Assembly: GCF_001885095.1 (NCBI RefSeq)
Contig: NZ_LZDD01000003.1
Span: 124,001-188,000, forward strand
DNA from: Streptococcus bovimastitidis
Lineage (GTDB): Bacteria; Bacillota; Bacilli; Lactobacillales; Streptococcaceae
Direction: 5' to 3'
Length of the DNA stretch: 64,000 bases
Both the position numbers and the translations under genes were made by a program. A model generated the notes under the pieces. It saw only the letters and a list, made by a program, of their open reading frames with translations. It was not told the DNA's origin and searched no databases. Below are positions 32,973 to 41,100 of the stretch, piece by piece; positions within the stretch are counted from its first letter, which is position 1, and the number at the start of each line of letters is the position of its first letter.

Positions 32973-34427
32973 TTATTGTATTTGATGTCCACTCATCACC
33001 CCCCGCTCCGCCATTTTTTGGATTTTAATGGTGGAGTTGTTTTGGTAAATGGGGCCATTGATGAGGGCTCCGTGTGCGTAGAGATTTTCGAGGACGCCAT
33101 AGCGGGCTGAAAGGACTTGTGAAGTCTCTGGCAGAATAGACAATCCGCCAAAAGGATCAAGTTGGCAAATCTCGTCAGCAATCAGTGATTGCAGGAGCGG
33201 GGTGGCATTCTTTAGAGACTTGTCAGACAGGTGATAGCCGGTGGCGTTGATGACAACGTCCATGTTTAGGACTTGCTCATCTTGTCTTTTGAGAACAAAC
33301 TGGCCATTTTGTGATTGGATGCTTTCAACGGCGTCAATGATAGTTAGTCTTCCTTCTTTGGCAGCAGCTATGAGGACCCGCGCTGATTCTTCAGGCATGG
33401 GATTGCGTAAGTTGAGGATGGCCTTGCCATAGATTCGTTGAAAAGCTCTGCGATCATTATGTGTCATTAGTGGCCACAAGTCTGTAAAAAGGTCGGCGAC
33501 TCGGCTAGCCAATTGCTGCAAGGCAAAGAGCTGCGCTGGGTTAGCCAGTGATAGCTCAAGCCCCTTGATGCCGTCTGCCAAGAATTGTTTTTGGACCTGT
33601 TCCCAATCAGCAAAACCCAAGGCTGCAAGTTCCGCAAAGAATAAGTTTTCAAAGTTTTTTAATGTAAAGCTAGGTTTGTCCTGACCTAGGATGGAAGCCA
33701 GTTTCTGGTCAGTCAAATACTGCCAGCTGATTGGGTCTCCCTCGATGATTCTGATCGTTGGCAGATAGTTGCTGCGGGAAAAAGCTGCTATCGAAGCGGA
33801 GCTCTCTGCCAGTAAAAACTTGATGACATCGACGGCTGCTAAACCCGTGCCGATGACTGCTATCTCTGGCTTGTCCCATTCCCCCAAAAAACGTAAATCA
33901 TGTAAGGGATAAGGATCGTCAATGTAGTTGGGGTGACCCTGCAAGGCGAAGGGGTCAAGAACCGGAAGTTGACCACAGGCAAGGTGGACCTCATCAAAAT
34001 TAGACGGCAATGGCTGGCCTTGGGTAAGAAGCTGCCATTTTTGGTTTTCAGGAAGGTAGATTAAGTGATCAACCCGTTGCTCAAGACGCTGAATGGGCAG
34101 CTTAGTCATTAACTCTTGGCCTCTTTGGGACATATAGTGACCGTAAAGGGCGCGGGAGACATAAGGGCTCGACGTGTCCTGATTATTGTCATGCATCCAC
34201 TGGACGAAGTCCCCCATCTGACGGTAATCAAAGGAGATATCATGGATGGGAGAATTAATCAGTGCTGAAGCATGGTCCTCCTGAAAGGGTAGTCCTCGGC
34301 CAAAGTGCAGAACATCATCAAAACAGTAAATTTCTAATTTAGCCAATTCCTCATCAGATAAACGAGAAAAAGCCAAAAGTACTGCCAAACCACTAACTCC
34401 CATCCCAACAATTGCAATTTTTTTCAC
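32973..34427 (-). CDS. FAD/NAD(P)-binding protein
   Basis: A 484-residue flavoprotein-like enzyme. The N-terminal dinucleotide fold is IAIVGMGVSGLAVL, and a second nucleotide motif VIGTGLAAVDV is near residue 190, the arrangement of the NAD_binding_9 group. Its reaction is unknown. The start is GTG at 34427, since AAAGGGGG lies 7 nt before it; the 52 codons open upstream read through promoter-like AT-rich DNA. The last codons (after KMAER) differ from those of the remnant at 24510-24548, showing that the 3' end was exchanged when the neighbouring island arrived. Confidence 0.83.
   Translation of the reverse strand: MKKIAIVGMGVSGLAVLLAFSRLSDEELAKLEIYCFDDVLHFGRGLPFQEDHASALINSPIHDISFDYRQMGDFVQWMHDNNQDTSSPYVSRALYGHYMSQRGQELMTKLPIQRLEQRVDHLIYLPENQKWQLLTQGQPLPSNFDEVHLACGQLPVLDPFALQGHPNYIDDPYPLHDLRFLGEWDKPEIAVIGTGLAAVDVIKFLLAESSASIAAFSRSNYLPTIRIIEGDPISWQYLTDQKLASILGQDKPSFTLKNFENLFFAELAALGFADWEQVQKQFLADGIKGLELSLANPAQLFALQQLASRVADLFTDLWPLMTHNDRRAFQRIYGKAILNLRNPMPEESARVLIAAAKEGRLTIIDAVESIQSQNGQFVLKRQDEQVLNMDVVINATGYHLSDKSLKNATPLLQSLIADEICQLDPFGGLSILPETSQVLSARYGVLENLYAHGALINGPIYQNNSTIKIQKMAERGVMSGHQIQ
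33004..33020 (+). repeat. right copy of the 17-bp island-bounding repeat
   Basis: Identical to 24532-24548. On the minus strand it encodes QKMAER of the FAD-protein C-terminus. Confidence 0.8.
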
Positions 34428-34567
34428 AAATGAACCCCCTTTTAAGGCTAAATAATATGATAGCATAAAAATAGTTTTATTAGTGGTTGGCAGACAAAAT
34501 AAGCCTATTGTTTTTAGGTCAAAACAGAAGTTGTTCTTTGTATTTATAGGTAACATATTTCCTGCAC

Positions 34568-34599
34568 AAGAAAAAGCCTTCATTCGAAGGCTTTTTCTT
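34568..34599 (-). terminator. terminator of the LOG-family gene
   Basis: AAGAAAAAGCCTTC / GAAGGCTTTTTCTT palindrome, starting inside the stop codon. Confidence 0.8.
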
Positions 34600-35158
34600 A
34601 GTATTTTCGCAGATTTGGTGCTTGGTAATGAAGAATAAAGTTTTCAATCTCTGAAATGTCATCTGAGAATAGAATATTATCGCGATCCTGCTGGCTTAAA
34701 AATCCTTCAGAAACCATATGGTCAAACATATCTCTTAAATGATTAAAATAACCATTGATGTTAAAAAGAACGCAGGGTTTATCATTTTGACCAATCCGAG
34801 ACCAGGAGATTACCTCAGAAATTTCTTCCAGAGTTCCAGGACCCCCTGGTAACGCAATAAAGGCTTGACCTAAAGCCATTAATTTGGATTTCCGCTTAGG
34901 CATATCATCAACGATAATGAGTTGGGAAAGATTGGTATGGGCGATTTCTCTTTCAGCTAGGAATGTCGGCATAACACCAGTGGTATGACCTCCATTTTCT
35001 ATAAGTGTGTCTGCTATAACACCCATTAAACCAACATTACCACCGCCATATACGAGATCGTGCTTATTTTGGGCCATCCATAGGCCTAGTTCACTTGTCT
35101 TTTCTCTATAAATTGGATTCTTACCGTCACTTGCTCCGCAAAAAATGGTTAATTTCAT
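34598..35158 (-). CDS. LOG-family nucleotide phosphoribohydrolase-like protein
   Basis: A 186-residue Rossmann-fold protein with the LOG signature PGGPGTLEEISEV and an N-terminal GGGNVGLMG nucleotide loop. Related enzymes release bases from nucleoside 5'-monophosphates (cytokinin riboside phosphoribohydrolase activity); the bacterial role is not settled. It overlaps the upstream MazG-like gene by ATGA, so both act on nucleotides and were probably translated together. Confidence 0.87.
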   Translation of the reverse strand: MKLTIFCGASDGKNPIYREKTSELGLWMAQNKHDLVYGGGNVGLMGVIADTLIENGGHTTGVMPTFLAEREIAHTNLSQLIIVDDMPKRKSKLMALGQAFIALPGGPGTLEEISEVISWSRIGQNDKPCVLFNINGYFNHLRDMFDHMVSEGFLSQQDRDNILFSDDISEIENFILHYQAPNLRKY

Positions 35159-35475
35159 TCTTCAAACCGTCTTTCTAATTTATTTTTATGTGCCTCGATA
35201 ATCTCTTCTAAAGAAATCTGATATTGGTCAGCTATGATAAAGATATTATCTAGAACATCTCCTAATTCTTCCTTAATATCTTCTAAATTTTCAGCCATCG
35301 ATTTTTCTATCTCATCAGGCCTATCTCTCCGAATTTCATATTTTCGAATAGCTTGCGCGAGTTCACCGACCTCTTCACATAAAAAGTTAGCTCGGATGAA
35401 AGAATGATATTGGTACCAATTCCTTTTCTGATAAAAATCACTAACCCATTTTTGATATGCTTTAATATCCTTTAC
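35155..35475 (-). pseudogene. MazG-like nucleotide pyrophosphohydrolase gene without a start codon
   Basis: The frame on the minus strand encodes about 106 residues: DIKAYQKWVSDFYQKRNW, then FLCEEVGELAQAIRKYE and LEDIKEELGDVLDNIFIIADQY, i.e. the two ExxE metal-binding helices of the MazG fold, which hydrolyses NTPs or dNTPs. The reading frame is intact to its TGA, which overlaps the LOG gene start. At the 5' end the frame goes TAA-GAG-GTA-GTA-AAG-GAT-ATT: an AAGAGG ribosome site is at the right distance, but where the ATG should be there is GTA. A two-base deletion of a former GTATGAAG is the simplest explanation. It could be silent, or start inefficiently at ATT. Confidence 0.65.
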
Positions 35476-35641
35476 TACCTCTTATGTTCTACTTCATATG
35501 ATATCAAAAAATGATTTGTCATTATAGTTCGAGCTTATCTTTAAAATCTAATATTCGGATATCCTTAGAGAGGTAGTAATCGTTTCAAATATGGTAATAT
35601 AAGCTTGATATATCCTGAAAGTTTTAGGGAGTGGAGAATTT

Positions 35642-36199
35642 ATGATGAGGAAAAAGGTGTTGTTATGTGCTATTCTAAGCTTACTGATTCTGTCAGCATC
35701 GCCTCTGTCTGTCAGTGCAATGAGTAAGACCGAATATAAAGAACTGGGACTCCTGCCTTACAAAGGAGAACCTTATTTCACCCTAGGAAAGTTAGATAAA
35801 TATGCTTGTCCAACGTGGGCTCATATTCAATTAAATGATTTTATTGGTGCGGAAGCTGCTAAACACTATCAAAATCCCAAGAAGACCATCAATGGCAATA
35901 GTGGTGCTTTGACGGATTATCTGACTGGCTTTCATTCAAATGAGGAAAGCTACCTAGTATCTAAAGACTCTAGCAGCAAGGTCAATGCACATGTTTGGAA
36001 ACCGCGTTATTTACTGAATGTCATGTGGGTTAATGGCGTTAATAGCAGTGTTATCCAAAATTTTGGTCTCATCACAACTTATGCTAATGAAGGTTACACA
36101 GATGCTGACAAAGATACCTTAGTTTCCCTTGAGGATTATGATAAAGCTTTGTCAGACTGGACCAGTAGTTTTAGCAGTGATTGGGACAGTAAGAATTGA
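35642..36199 (+). CDS. secreted protein of unknown function
   Basis: A 185-residue protein with a clear signal peptide (basic MMRKK, hydrophobic core to about residue 22, cleavage near SVSAM). The mature region is polar with several aromatic residues, one Cys, and a final YTDADKDTLVSLEDYDKA stretch. No anchor motif is visible, so it is probably released. I do not recognise a family. GGAG lies 5-8 nt before two adjacent ATG codons. It is transcribed divergently from the MazG/LOG pair. Confidence 0.65.
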   Translation: MMRKKVLLCAILSLLILSASPLSVSAMSKTEYKELGLLPYKGEPYFTLGKLDKYACPTWAHIQLNDFIGAEAAKHYQNPKKTINGNSGALTDYLTGFHSNEESYLVSKDSSSKVNAHVWKPRYLLNVMWVNGVNSSVIQNFGLITTYANEGYTDADKDTLVSLEDYDKALSDWTSSFSSDWDSKN

Positions 36200-36294
36200 A
36201 GAAATTACGGATAGACCATCTTCGTACCAGTAAGTGACTAAATTCTTTGTTACATATTTTTTCCGAACATTTTAATTTATTTTCATATAAAAAT

Positions 36295-36323
36295 TTGAAG
36301 TTTAAAACTTGCTATGCTATAGT
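36295..36323 (+). promoter_or_regulatory. promoter of a small-protein gene
   Basis: TTGAAG (36295-36300), 17-bp spacer, extended -10 TGC-TATAGT (36318-36323). Confidence 0.65.
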
Positions 36324-36355
36324 CTGTCTATTATTTCTTAATAGGAGTAGAAAAA

Positions 36356-36502
36356 ATGCATTGGGAAGTATTAAAAACAGAAAAATGTAGTCGTTGGCAA
36401 TATAAAAAAATAGTTAAAAAATTTATTACCGAGGAAGAAGCAAAAAATTACAAAAATTCTTTGCAAGGATACAGCGAACTTTATTTAGTTAGCAACAAAT
36501 AG
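36356..36502 (+). CDS. 48-residue basic small protein
   Basis: ATG at 36356 is preceded by AGGAG 7 nt upstream and by a near-consensus promoter. The product is rich in Lys, Tyr and Trp (MHWEVLKTEKCSRWQYKK at the start) and not hydrophobic. No family is recognised. Promoter quality and ribosome site argue it is real; it may be cotranscribed with the DUF4298 gene 71 nt downstream. Confidence 0.5.
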   Translation: MHWEVLKTEKCSRWQYKKIVKKFITEEEAKNYKNSLQGYSELYLVSNK

Positions 36503-36573
36503 ATTGTCATTATTATGGATTCTATAACAAAAAGTTAGCGTGATAATATTTACAAAACTTGTGAGGTAAAATA

Positions 36574-36861
36574 ATGGATCAACCAAATTTAATTACACTT
36601 GAAGAAAACTACAAAAAATTTCAAAAAACTCAGGATAATCTATTTCAAGCGTTAATGGAATATAAAAATAGCTATTCTGATTTTAAAGAAATAACTAAAT
36701 TTTATGGTAGTGATGAGTGGTTTAACCTACATGAAAATAAAATTAATAATCCTGATTTAGAAATTCTTGGAGAAGATACCATCTATGATTTAATTATCAG
36801 CCATAGTGACTTGCTAGGAGAAATGCTAGAACTATCTACACAAATGTATAAAACAATTTAA
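36574..36861 (+). CDS. DUF4298-like small protein
   Basis: A 95-residue, mostly helical acidic protein. The pattern FYGSDEWFNLHE, LGEDTIYDLI and a closing LLGEMLELSTQM matches what I recall of DUF4298 proteins, whose role is unknown. GTGAGG precedes the ATG. Neighbouring small ORFs may belong to the same transcript. Confidence 0.65.
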   Translation: MDQPNLITLEENYKKFQKTQDNLFQALMEYKNSYSDFKEITKFYGSDEWFNLHENKINNPDLEILGEDTIYDLIISHSDLLGEMLELSTQMYKTI

Positions 36862-36866
36862 TTACT

Positions 36867-37016
36867 ATGACTGAAATCTGGATAAGCTTGTGTACCTTTT
36901 TTACTCATGTTGCTGTTTATGTAATATATCATTTCCTATGGATTGTACTAATTGTGAAATTGATATTAATCTATTTTGGAATAAAATATTTATATCATCT
37001 TTTAATTTGTAAGTAA
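36867..37016 (+). CDS. 49-residue hydrophobic small ORF
   Basis: Starts 5 nt after the DUF4298 stop and encodes a protein that is almost wholly hydrophobic and aromatic (Val, Ile, Leu, Tyr, Phe), one or two membrane passes. There is no convincing ribosome site, so translation would rely on coupling. It could be chance in AT-rich DNA. Confidence 0.25.
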   Translation: MTEIWISLCTFFTHVAVYVIYHFLWIVLIVKLILIYFGIKYLYHLLICK

Positions 37017-37611
37017 CACCTAACAAGAAGTGGAATATAATATTGCTTTCTAACAATCTTTGAGGTTTAATCATCTCAGCTAAACAAAGTGATATTTTCT
37101 GGTAATTTAAAATTATTGGAAATTTAAATATTGTTCGAAAATGTTTTTTTTGTACACAGATGTTAGATATTATACAGTGCTTATAAACTGCTGTCGCTCA
37201 TTATTACTTTACTTAGTAATCTATAGTTAGCTAATTGTTATAGTTTTCTGTCTATAAATTTAAAAACTTTTATTCATTTTAAAAGATATCGTATTTCAAG
37301 ATGATGTGAATTAAAGTTAAAGGGTTCCTAAAAACCTCAAGTAGGACAATTTGATCTGTATTCTATTTAAGTATTGAAAACTTTTGGGCAAACTGATTCT
37401 TTGCTATGTGTTCACCATTTTGATGTAGATTATTTAAACAAATAGTATCTTTCTGTGCATTATCACATTGTAAAACCTTAAAGATAGATAGGATAGACAA
37501 CCGCTATATTCTAATCAAGAGAGTATACCAAAAAGTTAGTCAAATTGTAATTATAAACCACGTAGTTTTGTGAGAGCATTTTGTCCTCCTCATAATAGTT
37601 CTTTGTGAATC
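37017..37611. other. AT-rich intergenic stretch, no gene seen
   Basis: No frame above 60 codons has a ribosome site, and I see no terminator or RNA-like fold. It probably is decayed DNA next to the IS relic. Confidence 0.5.
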
Positions 37612-38040
37612 GTTTACACTAAGCTAGACATATTTTATTAAATTTTCTACACTAAAGAAAAAAGGGGAAGCAAATGTCTAGAAAAATACGTCGCTACTTC
37701 ACTAATAACTTTAAGAAACAAATTATTGGCTTTTTCAATGCAGGTATGAAACGAAGTGAGCTTATCAAAGAATATGAGTTATCCCTTTCAATCTTCGGTA
37801 GTGGGTCAGGCAAGCAAATATAACTGGTTCCTTCAAATCTGTTGATAACCATACCAATAAGCAGCATGAGCTGATTGAACTCAGAATATGAAAGCAAGAA
37901 ATCGGATTGCAATTAGATATATTAAAGCAAGCGTCAGTGATTACGTTACGTAAAAAGAAATAATCACTGCTAATAGGGATAAACAAAGTATTTCAGCTCG
38001 ATGTCGTTGGCTGACTAATTCGCGCTATATCAATTACTAT
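37612..38040 (+). mobile_element. relic of an IS3-family element (same family as the copy at 50966)
   Basis: The left flank GTTTACACTAAGCTAGAC and the orfA start at 37674 (MSRKIRRYFTNNFKKQI) parallel GGTTACACTAAACTAGAC and MSRKVRRHFTDDFKQQI of the other copy. The orfA frame is broken at 37821 by TAA after a small deletion, and similarity fades near 38040 in the segment matching ISKMCRWLN. The right two thirds (orfB) is missing, cut where the adhesin promoter repeats begin. Confidence 0.8.
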
Positions 38041-38094
38041 TAACCTATGTTATAATTAATTACTATTAACCTATGTTATAATTAATTACTATTA
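38032..38094 (+). repeat. tandem 26-bp promoter duplication upstream of the adhesin gene
   Basis: Units at 38032-38057 and 38058-38083 are identical and each ends in an extended -10, TG-T-TATAAT (-10 at 38051-38056 and 38077-38082). A third partial unit (AATTACTATTA) follows at 38084. Confidence 0.8.
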
Positions 38095-38139
38095 TTTTAA
38101 AATGGGGATAGTAGTATGGTTTGAGAGAGAGAATAATTT

Positions 38140-41100
38140 ATGTTACAAAAATTTAATAAGGGTAGTTTTATTGAGACTGAATCTAAGTCTCGTGTAAAGT
38201 TACATAAATCCGGCAAGAGTTGGGTGAAAACAACTTTGGCTTCTTTGGGGTTGATTCAACTGTTTAAGGGGGGACAAGCAGAAGAACACATTATCAATGA
38301 TAGTGTGGCTTTTATTGTTCCTCGAAAACAATTTATAAAGAGTGCCTTAGGTTTGGGCGCTATTTTAGGTGGTGTATCATTAGGTCATACAGCATTTGCA
38401 GAAGAGACAACAACTAGTTTACCGGTAGCATCTGAAACTGGAACAACAACTTTAGCAGGAGCTGATTCAACCGTTGTTGCCGAGTCTTCTACCAGTGGAA
38501 GCGTGTCGGTCTTGGATACTACGATTGTCTCAGAAAGTATAAGTGATAGTAATTTAAAAATTGAGACTCAATCAGTTTCTGAACTTGTGCAAAAATCGGA
38601 GAGTGCAAGTACAAGTGCTTCATTATCTGCTAGTTCTTTTGACTCATTATCTCAGTCTAATAGTTTATCAATTTCTCAATCATCGTCTAGTTCAAGTTCA
38701 CAATTAGACACTAGTTTATCAACTGTGTCGAAAAATTCTGAAATTAGTAATTCGAGTGTTTCTACTTTAACTTCAGCAAGTCTATCAACCGTTAATACTA
38801 TATCAACGAGTTCAGATAGTAGCATTGAATCACTTGATAAAAGTACGTCTTTATCAACCAGTGCCTCATTATCTTTTGAAAAGAGTCAATTAATAAAGTC
38901 TAAACAAGCCCTTTTTGAAAACATCACCCTTGCTGCAGTGACTACTACCACAACCACTACCACATATACAGGTGTGGGTTTTGATAAATATAGTAATACG
39001 AATATATACTATAAACTCATAGTAACTAATATCGGTGGTGCCCTAAAGTTTACTTATATTGTTGGCTATGATAATCCAGATACTAGTACTGTTGAAAAAC
39101 CAAATGTAGCTGGTCCAATACAGAACTCACCAGAAACATCAGGTCAACTAATTGATTTAGGTTCTGGCTTTGGTTCAGTTACGTCTGCAACTTCTTATTT
39201 TGTTGATTCGAGTGGGAACAAAGTGGCTACACCAGGACAAGCTAGTATGGCAGTATATGATTTAGGAAATGGTCAATATACCTTTCAGAAGCGAGATATA
39301 ACTGGAACACAAACTACTGCTGGATTAAGCATGGTTACAGAATGGACGGCACCTATAACTTCTCCAACGGGAGATTTAAGTTATGTTGTAACACCATACG
39401 CGACACAGGACAATACTGCAACGGGAAGGGTCAATTACTTCTCGGATAAAATTACAGGAACTGACCCAGTCCAGTCAACTTCAACAAGTACGAGCCAAAG
39501 CACTTCTACACAACAGTCAACAAGCATTTCAAGAAGTACTTCTATAAGTAATTCAATCGACACTTCAATGAGTGTTAGTCGCTCGGTAAGTTCATCATTA
39601 AGTATGTCCACAAGTACATCTTCTAGTGTCTCAAGCTCAACGAGTTTGAGTACATCGAAAAGTGGAAGTCAAAGTGCATCTACCAGCTTAAGTACATCAT
39701 TAAGTGGAAGTCAAAGTGCATCTACCAGCTTAAGTACATCGAAAAGTGGAAGTCAAAGTGCATCTACCAGCTTAAGTACATCGAAAAGTGGAAGTCAAAG
39801 TGCATCTACCAGCTTAAGTACATCATTAAGTGGAAGTCAGAGTACATCTACTAGCTTGAGTACATCATTAAGTGGAAGTCAAAGTACATCTACTAGCTTG
39901 AGTACATCATTAAGTGGAAGTCAAAGTACATCTACTAGCTTGAGTACATCATTAAGCGCCAGCACGTCGATTTCAGATTCAACGTCAGCATCTGATTCAG
40001 TAAGTACAAGCACATCAATCTCAGACTCGACATCCGTCTCAGACTCAACATCAGTGTCAGATTCAACATCAGCATCTGATTCAACAAGTGTAAGTACATC
40101 AGTCTCAGACTCAACATCAGCATCTGATTCAACAAGTGTAAGTACATCGATCTCAGATTCAACAAGTGTAAGTACATCAGTATCAGACTCTACATCAGCA
40201 TCTGATTCAGTAAGTACAAGCACATCAATCTCAGACTCTACATCAGTAAGTACATCAACAAGTGTATCAGATTCAACGTCAGTCTCAGACTCGACATCCG
40301 TCTCAGACTCAACATCAGTGTCAGATTCAACATCAGCATCTGATTCAACAAGTGTAAGTACATCAGTATCAGACTCTACATCAGCATCTGATTCAGTAAG
40401 TACAAGTACATCGATCTCAGATTCGACATCAACATCTGATTCAACGTCAGTCTCTGATTCGACATCTGTATCAGATTCAACATCAATAAGTACATCAACA
40501 AGTGTTTCAGATTCAACTTCCGTATCAGACTCAACATCAGTGTCAGATTCAACATCAGTAAGTACATCGTTGTCAGATTCAACATCCGTATCAGATTCAA
40601 CATCAGTCTCTGATTCGACATCCGTATCAGACTCAACATCCGTCTCTGATTCAACATCAGCATCTGATTCAGTAAGTACAAGTACATCGATCTCAGATTC
40701 AACATCAACATCTGATTCAACGTCAGTCTCAGATTCGACATCTGTATCAGATTCAACATCAGCATCTGATTCAGTAAGTACAAGCACATCGATCTCAGAT
40801 TCTACATCCGTATCAGATTCTACATCTGTATCAGATTCAACATCAGCATCTGATTCAGTAAGTACAAGCACATCGATCTCAGATTCAACATCCGTATCAG
40901 ACTCTACATCCGTATCAGACTCAACATCAGCATCTGATTCAACAAGTGTAAGTACATCGATCTCAGATTCAACATCAGCATCTGATTCAGTAAGTACAAG
41001 CACATCGATCTCAGATTCAACATCCGTATCAGACTCAACATCAGCATCTGATTCAGTAAGTACAAGCACATCGATCTCAGATTCTACATCCGTATCAGAT

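Noticed and set aside
34428..34583. 52-residue N-terminal extension of the FAD protein
   Set aside because: The extension precedes the dinucleotide-binding motif that normally begins the family, runs over AT-rich promoter-like DNA, and AAAGGGGG fits GTG 34427.
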